Source: Cristatella mucedo (lineage: Eukaryota > Bryozoa > Phylactolaemata > Cristatellidae). From it: a stretch of DNA of 33,568 nt. Of the stretch, positions 7,768-19,641 are shown one piece after another (positions within the stretch are counted from its first letter, which is position 1; each line of letters starts with the position of its first letter). The position numbers were made by a program, and so were the translations under genes. The notes under the pieces were generated by a model. The model did not search any database and was not told the DNA's origin. It saw nothing but the letters and a program-made list of their open reading frames with translations. The DNA is taken from the NCBI GenBank assembly GCA_009760855.2, contig WPIO01000515.1, forward strand, positions 1 through 33,568, read 5' to 3'.

Positions 7768-8883
7768 GCTGCACTTTGTTTCAAGCATTTCGCACTTGAA
7801 TAACTCATTTCGCACGTGTTCGCAGCGGATCGCTGGATATCTAGAAACTTCAAATCTGCTTGTCGGAACGTGTGCTGGCTGGCAGCAGAGTGCTGCACCT
7901 TGCTTTAAGCATTTCGCACTTAAAAAACTCATTTCGCACGAGTTCGCAGCAGATCGCGGAACATCTCGAAACTTGAAATCTGCTCGTCGGAGCGTGCTCT
8001 GGTAGGCAGCAGACTGCTGCACCTTGTTTCATGCATTTCGCAGGTAAATAACTTATTTCGCATGAGTTCACAGCAGATCACGGAATTTCTAGAAACTTCA
8101 AATCTGTTCGTCGGAGCGTGCTGTAGCTGGCAGCTGAATGCTGCACATTGGTTCAAGCATTTCGCACATAAATAACACGTTTTGCACGAGTTCGCAGCAG
8201 TTCACAGAATATTTAGATTTTCCAAATCAATTTTTCGAAGCGTGCTGTAGATGGCTGGGGAGTGCTGCATCTTTTTTCAAGCATTTCGCACTTGAAGAAC
8301 ACATTTCGCACGAGTTCGCAGCAGATCGAGAAATATCCTGAAACTTTAAATCTGCTCTTCGGAGCATGCCGTACCGGGCAGCAGAGTGAGGCACCTTCTT
8401 TCAAGCAATTCGCACTTGAATAACACATTTCGCACGAGTTCGCAGTAGATCGCTAAATATCTAAAAACTTCAAATCTGCTCTTCTGAACGTGTGCTGGCT
8501 GGCAGCAGAGTGCTGCACCTTGTTTCAAGCATTTCGCACTCGAATAACTATTTTCGCACGAGTTTGAAGCAGATCGCAGAATATCGAGAAACTTCAAATC
8601 GGCTCGTCGCAGCATGCTCTGGCTGGCAGCAGACTTCTGCACCCCTTTTCAAGCATTTCCCACTTGAATAACTCATTTCGCACGTGTTACCAGCAGATCG
8701 CGGAATATCTCGAAACTTCAAATCTGCTCGTCGGAGCTTGCTCTGGTAGGCAGCAGACTGCAGCACCTTGTTTCATGCATTTCGCAGGTAAGTAACTTAT
8801 TTCGCAAGAGTTCACAGCAGATCACGGAATTTCTAGAAACTTCAAATCTGTTCGTCGGAGCGTGCTGTAGCTGGCAGCAGAGT
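7768..8883 (+). repeat. Nine-monomer run m9, m10, m11, m2 to m7
   Basis: Landmarks at 7768, 7892, 8016, 8140, 8264, 8388, 8512, 8636 and 8760, no indel. Here m11 (GCATGAG, HSE at 8087) leads directly into m2, so m12 to m15 and m1 are missing. This is the same m11/m1 exchange that makes the 4-mer unit further right. From about 8345 the sequence follows A1 at an offset of 8,016. Confidence 0.8.
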
Positions 8884-10001
8884 GCTGCACTTTGGTTTAA
8901 GCATTTCGCACTCAAATAACACGTTTCGCAAGAGTTTGCAGCGGATCGCTGGATATCTAGAAACTTCAAATCTGCTGTTCTGACCTTGTGCTGGCTGGCA
9001 GCGGAGAGCTGCACGTATTTTCAAGCATTTCGCACTTGAATAACTATTTTCGCACGAGTTGGAAGCAAATCGCCGAATATCCAGAAACTTTAAATCTGCT
9101 CTTCACAGCGTGCAGTAGCTGGCAACAGAGTGCTGCACTTTGTTTCAAGCATTTCGCACTTGAATAACTCATTTTGCACGTGTTCGCAGCGGATCGCTGG
9201 ATATCTAGAAACTTCAAATCTGCTTGTCGAAACGTGTGCTGGCTGGCAGCAGAGTGCTGCACTTTGGTTTAAGCATTTCGCAAAAAAAAATAACTATTTT
9301 CGCACGAGTTCGCAGCAGATCGCGGAACATCTCGAAACTTGAAATCTGCTCGTCGGAGCGTGCTCTGGTAGGCAGCAGACTGCTGCACCTTGTTTCATGC
9401 ATTTCGCAGGTAAATAACTTATTTCGCATGAGTTCACAGCAGATCACGGAATTTCTAGAAACTTCAAATCTGTTCGTCGGAGCGTGCTGTAGCTGGCAGC
9501 AGAGTGCTGCACTTTGGTTTAAGCATTTCGCACTCAAATAACACATTTAGCATGAGTTCGCAGCAGATCGCTGAATAGCTTCGAACTTCAAATCTGCTAG
9601 GCGGAGCGTGCTGTAGCCTGTAGCAGAGTGCTGCACCTAGTTTCAAGCATTTCGCACTTGCTTGACTTATTTCACACTAGTTCGCAGCAGATCGCGAAAT
9701 ATCCAGAAACTTTAAATCTGCTCTTCGTAGCTTGCGGTAGCTGGCAGAAGTCTGCTGCACCCTTGTTCAAGCATTTCGCACTTAAATAACACATTTCGCA
9801 CGACTTCGCAGTAGATCGCTAAATATCTAGAGACTTCAAATCTGCTGTTCTGACCTTGTGCTGGCTGGCAGCGGAGCTCTGCACGTATTTTCAAGCATTT
9901 CGCACTTGAATAACTATTTTCGCACGAGTTCACAGCAGATCACAGAATATCTAGAAATTTCAAATCGGCTCGTTGCAGCGTGCTCTGGCTGGGAGCAGAC
10001 G
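8884..10001 (+). repeat. Nine-monomer mosaic: m12-like, m15-like, m9, m10-like, m11 to m15
   Basis: Landmarks at 8884, 9008, 9132, 9256, 9382, 9506, 9630, 9754 and 9878. The first three units are hybrids (m12 start with an m9 body, then an m14/m15 join). From 9382 the m11 to m15 order follows A1. HSE sites at 8831 (just before) and 9453. Confidence 0.7.
9281..9291 (+). other. A9 homopolymer replacing CACTTG in a monomer
   Basis: After GCATTTCGC the usual CACTTGAATAAC is replaced by a run of nine A at 9282-9290, then TAACTATTTTCG. The monomer is 126 bp. Slippage in the CTTAAAAAAC stretch of an m10-like monomer could give this. A consensus error in a homopolymer is equally possible. Confidence 0.6.
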
Positions 10002-11871
10002 GCTGCACCTTGTTTCATGCATTTTGCAAGTAAATAACTTATTTCGCAAGAGTTAACAGCAGATCACGGAATTTCTAGAAACTTCAAATCTGTTCGTCGG
10101 AGCGTGCTGTAGCTGGCAGCAGAGTGCTGCACTTTGGTTTAAGCATTTCGCACTCAAATAACACATTTAGCATGAGTTCGCAGCAGATCGCTGAATAGCT
10201 TCGAACTTCAAATCTGCTAGGCGGAGCGTGCTGTAGCCTGTAGCAGAGTGCTGCACCTAGTTTCAAGCATTTCGCACTTGCTTGACTTATTTCACACTAG
10301 TTCGCAGCAGATCGAGAAATATCCTGAAACTTTAAATCTGCTCTTCGTAGCTTGCGGTAGCTGGCAGAAGTGTGCTGCACCCTTGTTCAAGCATTTCGCC
10401 CTTGAAGAACACATTTCGCACGAGTTCGCAGTAGATCGCTAAATATCTAAAAACTTCAAATCTGCTTTTCGGAACGTGTGCTGGCTGGCAGCAGAGTGCT
10501 GCACCTTGTTTCAAGCATTTCGCACTCGAATAACTATTTTCGCACGAGTTTGAAGCAGATCGCAGAATATCGAGAAACTTCAAATCGTCTCGTCGCAGCA
10601 TGCTCTGGCTGGCAGCAGACTTCTGCACCCCTTTTCAAGCATTTCCCACTTGAATAACTCATTTCGCACGTGTTACCAGCAGATCGCGGAATATCTCGAA
10701 ACTTCAAATCTGCTCGTCGGAGCTTGCTCTGGTAGGCAGCAGACTGCAGCACCTTGTTTTCAGCATGCATTTCGCAGGTAAGTAACTTATTTCGCAAGAG
10801 TTCACAGCAGATCACGGAATTTCTAGAAACTTCAAATCTGTTCGTCGGAGCCTGCTGTAGCTGGCAGCTGAGTGCTGCACATTGGTTCAAGCATTTCGCA
10901 CGTAAATAACATATTTCGCACGAGTTCGGAGTTCGCAGCATTTCACGGAATACTCAGATTTTTCAAAAAGTTTTTTCGCAGCGTGAGGTAGCTGGCAGCA
11001 GAGTGCTGCACCGTGTTTCAGGCATTTCGCACTTGAATAACTCATTTCGCACGTGTTCGCAGCGGATCGCTGGATATATAGAAACTTCAAATCTGCTTGT
11101 CGGAACATGTGCTGGCTGGCAGCAGAGTGCTGCACCTTGCTTTAAGCATTTCGCACTTAAAAAACTCATTTCGCACGAGTTCGCAGCAGATCGCGGAACA
11201 TCTCGAAACTTGAAATCTGCTCGTCGGAGCGTGCTCTGGTAGGCAGCAGACTGCTGCACCTTGTTTCATGCATTTCGCAGGTAAATAACTTATTTCGCAT
11301 GAGTTCACAGCAGATCACGGAATTTCTAGAAACTTCAAATCTGTTCGTCGGAGCGTGCTGTAGCTGGCAGCAGAGTGCTGCACTTTGGTTTAAGCATTTC
11401 GCACTCAAATAACACATTTAGCATGAGTTCGCAGCAGATCACTGAATAGCTTCGAACTTCAAATCTGCTAGCCGGAGCGTGCTGTAGCCTGTAGCAGAGT
11501 GCTGCACCTAGTTTCAAGCATTTCGCACTTTTTGACTTATTTCACACTAGTTCGCAGCAGATCGCGGAATATCCAGAAACTTTAAATCTGCTCTTCGTAG
11601 CTTGTGGTAGCTGACAGAAGTGTGCTGCACCCTTGTTCAAGCATTTCGCACTTGAATAACACATTTCGCACGACTTCGCAGTAGATCGCTAAATATCTAG
11701 AAACTTCAAATCTGCTGTTCTGACCTTGTGCTGGCTGGCAGCAGAGCTCTGCACGTATTTTCAAGCATTTCGCACTTGAATAACTATTTTCGCACGAGTT
11801 CACAGCAGATCACAGAATATCTAGAAACTTCAAATCGGCTCGTTGCAGCGTGCTCTGGCTGGCAGCAGACG
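10002..11871 (+). repeat. 15-monomer HOR variant with m12-m13 in place of m2-m3
   Basis: Order read from landmarks: m1, m12, m13, m14/m4 hybrid, m5, m6, m7, m8, m9, m10, m11, m12, m13, m14, m15. The total is still 15 monomers, 1,870 bp. Small extras are near 10757 (TTTTCAGCATGC) and 10927 (GAGTTCGGAGTTCGCAG). HSE at 10073, 10821 and 11324. From 10332 onward it follows A1 closely, first at an offset of 10,002 and then 10,013. Confidence 0.8.
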
Positions 11872-13171
11872 GCTGCACCTTGTTTCATGCATTTCGCAAG
11901 TAAATAACTTATTTCGCAAGAGTTCACAGCAGATCACGGAATTTCTAGAAACTTCAAATCTGTTCGTCGGAGCGTGCTGTAGCTGGCAGCTGAGTGCTGC
12001 ACATTGGTTCAAGCATTTCGCACGTAAATAACACATTTCGCACGAGTTCGCAGCAGTTCACGGAATATTCAGATTTTTATAATCAATTTTTCGAAGCGTG
12101 CTGTAGCTGGCTGGGGAGTGCTGCATCTTTTTTCAAGCATTTCGCACTTGAAGAACACATTTCGCACGAGTTCGCAGCAGATCGAGAAATATCCTGAAAC
12201 TTTAAATCTGCTCTTCGGAGCATGCCGTACCGGGCAGCAGAGTGAGGCACCTTCTTTCAAGCCATTCGCACTGGAATAACACATTTCGCACGAGTTCGCA
12301 GTAGATCGCTAAATATCTAAAAACTTCAAATCTGCTTTTCGGAACGTGTGCTGGCTGGCAGCAGAGTGCTGCACCTTGTTTCAAGCATTTCGCACTCGAA
12401 TAACTATTTTCGCACGAGTTTGAAGCAGATCGCAGAATATCGAGAAACTTCAAATCGGCTCGACTCATTTCGCACGTGTTACCAGCAGATCGCGGAATAT
12501 CTCGAAACTTCAAATCTGCTCGTCGGAGCTTGCTCTGGCTGGCAGCAGACTTCTGCACCCCTTTTCAAGCATTTCGCAGGTAAGTAACTTATTTCGCAAG
12601 AGTTCACAGCAGATCACGGAATTTCTTGAAACTTCAAATCTGTTCGTCGGAGCTTGCTGTAGCTGGCAGCTGAGTGCTGCACATTGGTTCAAGCATTTCG
12701 CACGTAAATAACATATTTCGCACGAGTTCGCAGCATTTCACGGAATATTCAGATTTTTCAAATCAAGTTTTCGCAGCGTGAGGTAGCTGGCAGCAGAGTG
12801 CTGCACCGTGTTTTAGGCATTTCGCACTTGATTAACTAATTTCGCACGTGTTCGCAGCAGATCGAGAAATATCTAGAAACTTCAAATCTGCTCTTCGGAG
12901 CGTGTGCTGGCTGGCAGCAGAGTGCTGCACCTTGCTTTAAGCATTTCGCACTTAAAAAACTCATTTCGCACGAGTTCGCAGCAGATCGCGGAACATCTCG
13001 AAACTTGAAATCTGCTCGTCGGAGCGTGCTCTGGTAGGCAGCAGACTGCTGCACCTTGTTTCATGCATTTCGCAGGTAAATAACTTATTTCGCAAGAGTT
13101 CACAGCAGATCACGGAATTTCTAGAAACTTCAAATCTGTTCGTCGGAGCGTGCTGTAGCTGGCAGCTGAGT
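11872..13171 (+). repeat. Transitional unit m1 to m11 with deletions
   Basis: m1, m2, m3, m4 and m5 (landmarks 11872, 11996, 12120, 12244, 12368), then an m5/m6 fusion, m6/m7 fusion (12552), m8 (12676), m9-like (12800), m10 (12924) and an m11/m1 hybrid (13048) that leads into m2. It is the last unit with m5 to m9 before the short-HOR region. Confidence 0.75.
12458..12466 (+). other. 64-bp deletion junction
   Basis: AATCGGCTCG is joined directly to ACTCATTTCGCACGTG. In A3 the same flanks are 64 bases further apart. Landmarks 12368 and 12552 are 184 apart (248 minus 64). The loss is about half a monomer, so it breaks the 124-base register. Confidence 0.85.
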
Positions 13172-14309
13172 GCTGCACATTGGTTCAAGCATTTCGCACG
13201 TAAATAACACACGTATTTCGCAGCACGAGTTCGCAGCAGTTCACGGAATATTCAGATTTTTTTCAAAACCATTTTTCGAAGCGTGCTGTGCTGTAGCTGG
13301 GGAGCTGCAGAGTGAGTGCTGCATCTTTTTTCAAGCATTTCGCACTTGAAGAACACATTTCGCACGAGTTCGCAGCAGATCGAGAAATATCCTGAAACTT
13401 TAAATCTGCTCTTCGGAGCATGCCGTACCGGTCAGCAGAGTGAGGCACCTTGTTTCCAGCATTTCGCACTTAAAAAACTCATTTCGCACGAGTTCGCAGC
13501 AGATCGCGGAACATCTCGAAACTTGAAATCTGCTCGTCGGAGCGTGCTCTGGTAGGCAGCAGACTGCTGCACCTTGTTTCATGCATTTCGCAGGTAAATA
13601 ACTTATTTCGCATGAGTTCACAGCAGATCACGGAATTTCTAGAAACTTCAAATCTGTTCGTCGGAGCGTGCTGTAGCTGGCAGCAGAGTGCTGCACTTTG
13701 GTTTAAGCATTTCGCACTCAAATAACACATTTAGCGTGAGTTCGCAGCACATCGCTGAATAGCTTCGAACTTCAAATCTGCTAGCCGGAGCGTGCTGTAG
13801 CCTGTAGCAGAGTGCTGCACCTAGTTTCAAGCATTTCGCACTTGCTTGACTTACTTCACACTAGTTCGCAGCAGATCGCGAAATATCCAGAAACTTTAAA
13901 TCTGCTCTTCGTAGCTTGCGGTAGCTGGCAGAAGTGTGCTGCACCCTTGTTCAAGCATTTCGCACTTAAATAACACATTTCACACGACTTCGCAGTAGAT
14001 CGCTAAATATCTAGAGACTTCAAATCTGCTGTTCTGACCTGGTGCTGGCTGGCAGCGGAGCTCTGCACGTACTTTCAAGCATTTCGCACTTGAATAACTA
14101 TTTTCGCACGAGTTCACAGCAGATCACAGAATATCTAGAAATTTCAAATCGGCTCGTTGCAGCGTGCTCTGGCTGGGAGCAGACGGCTGCACCTTGTTTC
14201 ATGCATTTCGCAAGTAAATAACTTATTTCGCAAGAGTTCACAGCAGATCACGGAATTTCTAGAAACTTCAAATCTGTTCGTCGGAGCGTGCTGTAGCTGG
14301 CAGCTGAGT
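13172..14309 (+). repeat. 9-mer HOR unit U1
   Basis: Order m2, m3, m4/m10 hybrid, m11, m12, m13, m14, m15, m1. The hybrid starts GAGGCACC (m4) and continues CTTAAAAAACTC (m10). The length of 1,138 is 9 x 124 plus 22, and all 22 extra bases lie in the m2 monomer at 13201-13317 (ACACACGTATTTCGCAGCACG, a longer T run, and GTGCTGTGCTG with GGGGAGCTGCAG). First complete member of the short-HOR region. Confidence 0.82.
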
Positions 14310-15272
14310 GCTGCACATTGGTTCAAGCATTTCGCACGTAAATAACACGTTTAGCACGAGTTCGCAGCAGTTCACGGAATATTCAGATTTTTCAAAACCA
14401 TTTTTCGAAGGGTGCTGTAGCTGGCTGGGGAGTGCTGCATCTTTTTTCAAGCATTTCGCACTTGAAGAACACATTTCGCACGAGTTCGCAGCAGATCGAG
14501 AAATATCCTGAAACTTTAAATCTGCTCTTCGGAGCATGCCGTACCGGTCAGCAGAGTGAGGCACCTTGTTTCAAGCATTTCGCACTTAAAAAACTCATTT
14601 CGCACGAGTTCGCAGCAGATCGCGGAACATCTCGAAACTTGAAATCTGCTCGTCGGAGCGTGCTCTGGTAGGCAGCAGACTGCTGCACCTTGTTTCATGC
14701 ATTTCGCAGGTAAATAACTTATTTCGCATGAGTTCACAGCAGATCACGGAATTTCTAGAAACTTCAAATCTGTTCGTCGGAGCGTGCTGTAGCTGGCAGC
14801 AGAGTGCTGCACTTTGGTTTAAGCATTTCGCACTCAAATAACACATTTAGCGTGAGTTCGCAGCACATCGCTGAATAGCTTCGAACTTCAAATCTGCTAG
14901 CCGGAGCGTGCTGTAGCCTGTAGCAGAGTGCTGCACCTAGTTTCAAGCATTTCGCACTTGCTTGACTTATTTCACACTAGTTCGCAGCAGATCGCGAAAT
15001 ATCCAGAAACTTTAAATCTGCTCTTCGTAGCTTGCGGTAGCTGGCAGAAGTGTGCTGCACCTTATTTCGCACGAGTTCGCAGCAGATCACAGAATATCTA
15101 GAAACTTCAAATCGGCTCGTCGCAGCATGCTCTGGCTGGCAGCAGACGGCTGCACCTTGTTTCATGCATTTCGCAGGTAAATAACTTATTTCGCAAGAGT
15201 TCACAGCAGATCACGGAATTTCTAGAAACTTCAAATCTGTTCGTCGGAGCGTGCTGTAGCTGGCAGCTGAGT
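14310..15272 (+). repeat. 9-mer HOR unit U2 with 153-bp deletion
   Basis: Same order as U1 but most of m14 and the beginning of m15 are gone: landmarks 15054 and 15149 are 95 apart (248 minus 153). From U2 onward m2 has the variants ACGTTTAGCACG and CAAAACCATTTTTCGAAGGG, typical for the whole short-HOR region. Confidence 0.82.
15054..15070 (+). other. 153-bp deletion junction between m14 and m15
   Basis: GTGCTGCACC is followed immediately by TTATTTCGCACGAG, whereas U4 has a full m14 and half an m15 between these motifs. Confidence 0.82.
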
Positions 15273-15778
15273 GCTGCACATTGGTTCAAGCATTTCGCAC
15301 GTAAATAACACGTTTAGCACGAGTTCGCAGCAGTTCACGGAATATTCAGATTTTTCAAAACCATTTTTCGAAGGGTGCTGGTGCTGTAGCTGGCTGGGGA
15401 GTGCTGCATCTTTTTTCAAGCATTTCGCACTTGAAGAACACATTTCGCACGAGTTCGCAGCAGATCGAGAAATATCCTGAAACTTTAAATCTGCTCTTCG
15501 GAGCATGCCGTACCGGTCAGCAGAGTGAGGCACCTTGTTTCAAGCATTTCGCACTTAAAAAAAACTCATTTCGCACGAGTTCGCAGCAGATCGCGGAACA
15601 TCTCGAAACTTGAAAAATCTGCTCGTCGGAGCGTGCTCTGGTAGGCAGCAGACTGCTGCACCTTGTTTCATGCATTTCGCAGGTAAATAACTTATTTCGC
15701 AAGAGTTCACAGCAGATCACGGAATTTCTAGAAACTTCAAATCTGTTCGTCGGAGCGTGCTGTAGCTGGCAGCTGAGT
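15273..15778 (+). repeat. 4-mer HOR unit U3
   Basis: m2, m3, m4/m10, m11/m1 hybrid, then m2 of the next unit. 506 bp, i.e. 496 plus 10: GTGCTG doubled near 15377, two extra A near 15557 and two near 15615. HSE at 15727. Confidence 0.82.
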
Positions 15779-16896
15779 GCTGCACATTGGTTCAAGCATT
15801 TCGCACGTAAATAACACGTTTAGCACGAGTTCGCAGCAGTTCACGGAATATTCAGATTTTTCAAAACCATTTTTCGAAGGGTGCTGTAGTAGCTGGCAGG
15901 GGAGTGCTGCATCTTTTTTCAAGCATTTCGCACTTGAAGAACACATTTCGCACGAGTTCGCAGCAGATCGAGAAATATCCTGAAACTTTAAATCTGCTCT
16001 TCGGAGCATGCCGTACCGGTCAGCAGAGTGAGGCACCTTGTTTCAAGCATTTCGCACTTAAAAAACTCATTTCGCACGAGTTCGCAGCAGATCGCGGAAC
16101 ATCTCGAAACTTGAAATCTGCTCGTCGGAGCGTGCTCTGGTAGGCAGCAGACTGCTGCACCTTGTTTCATGCATTTCGCAGGTAAATAACTTATTTCGCA
16201 TGAGTTCACAGCAGATCACGGAATTTCTAGAAACTTCAAATCTGTTCGTCGGAGCGTGCTGTAGCTGGCAGCAGAGTGCTGCACTTTGGTTTAAGCATTT
16301 CGCACTCAAATAACACATTTAGCGTGAGTTCGCAGCACATCGCTGAATAGCTTCGAACTTCAAATCTGCTAGCCGGAGCGTGCTGTAGCCTGTAGCAGAG
16401 TGCTGCACCTAGTTTCAAGCATTTCGCACTTGCTTGACTTATTTCACACTAGTTCGCAGCAGATCGCGAAATATCCAGAAACTTTAAATCTGCTCTTCGT
16501 AGCTTGCGGTAGCTGGCAGAAGTCTGCTGCACCCTTGTTCAAGCATTTCGCACTTAAATAACACATTTCGCACGACTTCGCAGTAGATCGCTAAATATCT
16601 AGAAACTTCAAATCGCTATTCTGACCTTCTGCTGGCTGGTAGCGGAGCTCTGCACGTATTTTCAAGCATTTCGCACTTGAATAACTATTTTCGCACGAGT
16701 TCGCAGCAGATCACAGAATATCTAGAAACTTCAAATCGGCTCGTCGCAGCATGCTCTGGCTGGCAGCAGACGGCTGCACCTTGTTTCATGCATTTCGCAG
16801 GTAAATAACTTATTTCGCAAGAGTTCACAGCAGATCACGGAATTTCTAGAAACTTCAAATCTGTTCGTCGGAGCGTGCTGTAGCTGGCAGCTGAGT
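15779..16896 (+). repeat. 9-mer HOR unit U4 (reference for this region)
   Basis: Full order m2, m3, m4/m10, m11 (GCATGAG), m12, m13, m14, m15, m1 (GCAAGAG). 1,118 bp: three extra bases at TGTAGTAGC near 15889 and one base missing in AATCGCTATTC near 16615. HSE copies lie in m11 and m1. Confidence 0.85.
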
Positions 16897-17409
16897 GCTG
16901 CACATTGGTTCAAGCATTTCGCACGTAAATAACACGTTTAGCACGAGTTCGCAGCAGTTCACGGAATATTCAGATTTTTCAAAACCATTTTTCGAAGGGT
17001 GCTGTAGCTGGCTGGGGAGTGCTGCATCTTTTTTCAAGCATTTCGCACTTGAAGAACACATTTCGCACGAGTTCGCAGCAGATCGAGAAATATCCTGAAA
17101 CTTTAAATCTGCTCTTCGGAGCATGCCGTACCGGTCAGCAGAGTGAGGCACCTTGTTTCAAGCATTTCGCACTTAAAAAACTCATTTCGCACGAGTTCGC
17201 AGTAGAGCAGCATCGCAGCAGATCGTGGAAACATCTCGAAACTTGAAATCTGCTCGTCGGAGCGTGCTCTGGTAGGCAGCAGACTGCTGCACCTTGTTTC
17301 ATGCATTTCGCAGGTAAATAACTTATTTCGCAAGAGTTCACAGCAGATCACGGAATTTCTAGAAACTTCAAATCTGTTCGTCGGAGCGTGCTGTAGCTGG
17401 CAGCTGAGT
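16897..17409 (+). repeat. 4-mer HOR unit U5 with 16-bp insertion
   Basis: m2, m3, m4/m10, m11/m1. 513 bp, i.e. 496 plus 17, all in the m4/m10 monomer (see 17199-17233). Confidence 0.82.
17199..17233 (+). other. 16-bp local insertion of satellite-like bases
   Basis: TTCGCAGTAGAGCAGCATCG precedes CAGCAGATCGTGGAAACATC. The normal text is TTCGCAGCAGATCGCGGAAC. The insert is built of GCAG/TAG pieces, as after slippage on the CAGCAG motif. One further A follows. Confidence 0.75.
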
Positions 17410-18525
17410 GCTGCACATTGGTTCAAGCATTTCGCACGTAAATAACACGTTTAGCACGAGTTCGCAGCAGTTCACGGAATATTCAGATTTTTCAAAACCA
17501 TTTTTCGAAGGGTGCTGTAGCTGGCTGGGGAGTGCTGCATCTTTTTTCAAGCATTTCGCACTTGAAGAACACATTTCGCACGAGTTCGCAGCAGATCGAG
17601 AAATATCCTGAAACTTTAAATCTGCTCTTCGGAGCATGCCGTACCGGTTAGCAGAGTGAGGCACCTTGTTTCAAGCATTTCGCACATAAAAAACTCATTT
17701 CGCACGAGTTCGCAGAAGATCGCGGAACATCACGAAACTTGAAATCTGCTCGTCGGAGCGTGCTCTGGTAGGCAGCAGACTGCTGCACCTTGTTTCATGC
17801 ATTTCGCAGGTAAATAACTTATTTCGCATGAGTTCACAGCAGATCACGGAATTTCTAGAAACTTCAAATCTGTTCGTCGGAGCGTGCTGTAGCTGGCAGC
17901 AGAGTGCTGCACTTTGGTTTAAGCATTTCGCACTCAAAAAAAACACATTTAGCATGAGTTCCAGCACATCGCTGAATAGCTTCGAACTTCAAATCTGCTA
18001 GCCGGAGCGTGCTGTAGCCTGTAGCAGAGTGCTGCACCTAGTTTCAAGCATTTCGCACTTGCTTGACTTATTTCACACTAGTTCGCAGCAGATCGCGAAA
18101 TATCCAGAAACTTTAAATCTGCTCTTCGTAGCTTGCGGTAGCTGGCAGAAGTGTGCTGCACCCTTGTTCAAGCATTTCGCACTTGAATAACACATTTCAC
18201 ACGACTTCGCAGTAGATCGCTAAATATCTAGAAACTTCAAATCGCTATTCTGACCTTCTGCTGGCTGGTAGCGGAGCTCTGCACGTATTTTCAAGCATTT
18301 CGCACTTGAATAACTATTTTCGCACGAGTTCGCAGCAGATCACAGAATATCTAGAAACTTCAAATCGGCTCGTCGCAGCATGCTCTGGCTGGCAGCAGAC
18401 GGCTGCACCTTGTTTCATGCATTTCGGAGGTAAATAACTTATTTCGCAAGAGTTCACAGCAGATCACGGAATTTCTAGAAACTTCAAATCTGTTCGTCGG
18501 AGCGTGCTGTAGCTGGCAGCTGAGT
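17410..18525 (+). repeat. 9-mer HOR unit U6
   Basis: Standard order, 1,116 bp. Shares with U7 the variants CACATAAAAAACTC, CAGAAGATCGCGG and CATCACGAAACTTG in the m4/m10 monomer, so U6 and U7 were copied together. m12 has CTCAAAAAAAACAC and GAGTTCCAGCAC. Confidence 0.85.
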
Positions 18526-19021
18526 GCTGCACATTGGTTCAAGCATTTCGCACGTAAATAACACGTTTAGCACGAGTTCGCAGCAGTTCACGGAATATTC
18601 AGATTTTTCAAAACCATTTTTCGAAGGGTGCTGTAGCTGGCTGGGGAGTGCTGCATCTTTTTTCAAGCATTTCGCACTTGAAGAACACATTTCGCACGAG
18701 TTCGCAGCAGATCGAGAAATATCCTGAAACTTTAAATCTGCTCTTCGGAGCATGCCGTACCGGTTAGCAGAGTGAGGCACCTTGTTTCAAGCATTTCGCA
18801 CATAAAAAACTCATTTCGCACGAGTTCGCAGAAGATCGCGGAACATCACGAAACTTGAAATCTGCTCGTCGGAGCGTGCTCTGGTAGGCAGCAGACTGCT
18901 GCACCTTGTTTCATGCATTTCGCAGGTAAATAACTTATTTCGCAAGAGTTCACAGCAGATCACGGAATTTCTAGAAACTTCAAATCTGTTCGTCGGAGCG
19001 TGCTGTAGCTGGCAGCTGAGT
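18526..19021 (+). repeat. 4-mer HOR unit U7
   Basis: m2, m3, m4/m10, m11/m1, exactly 496 bp. The m4/m10 variants are those of U6. Confidence 0.85.
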
Positions 19022-19641
19022 GCTGCACATTGGTTCAAGCATTTCGCACGTAAATAACACGTTTAGCACGAGTTCGCAGCAGTTCACGGAATATTCAGAA
19101 TTTTCAAAACCATTTTTCGAAGGGTGCTGTAGCTGGCTGGGGAGTGCTGCATCTTTTTTCAAGCATTTCGCACTTGAAGAACACATTTCGCACGAGTTCG
19201 CAGCAGATCGAGAAATATCCTGAAACTTTAAATCTGCTCTTCGTAGCTTGCGGTAGCTGGCAGAAGTGTGCTGCACCCTTGTTCAAGCATTTCGCCCTTG
19301 AAGAACTCATTTCGCACGAGTTCGCAGCAGATCGCGGAACATCTCGAAACTTGAAATCTGCTCGTCGGAGCGTGCTCTGGTAGGCAGCAGACTGCTGCAC
19401 CTTGTTTCCTGCATTTCGCAGGTAAATAACTTATTTCGCAAGAGTTCGCAGCAGATCACAGAATATCTAGAAACTTCAAATCGGCTCGTCGCAGCATGCT
19501 CTGGCTGGCAGCAGACGGCTGCACCTTGTTTCATGCATTTCGGAGGTAAATAACTTATTTCGCAAGAGTTCACGGCAGATCACGGAATTTCTAGAAACTT
19601 CAAATCTGTTCGTCGGAGCGTGCTGTAGCTGGCAGCTGAGT
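19022..19641 (+). repeat. 5-mer hybrid unit U8
   Basis: m2, m3/m13 hybrid (ends GCGGTAGCTGGCAGAAGTGT), m14/m10 hybrid (CCCTTGAAGAACTC then GGAACATCTCG), m11/m15 hybrid and m1. Exactly 620 bp. Three in-register exchanges within five monomers. Confidence 0.78.

Noticed and set aside
7690-7770. Transposon insertion in the irregular monomer
   Set aside because: No target-site duplication, terminal repeat or coding remnant. The extra bases are mostly short satellite motifs in changed order.
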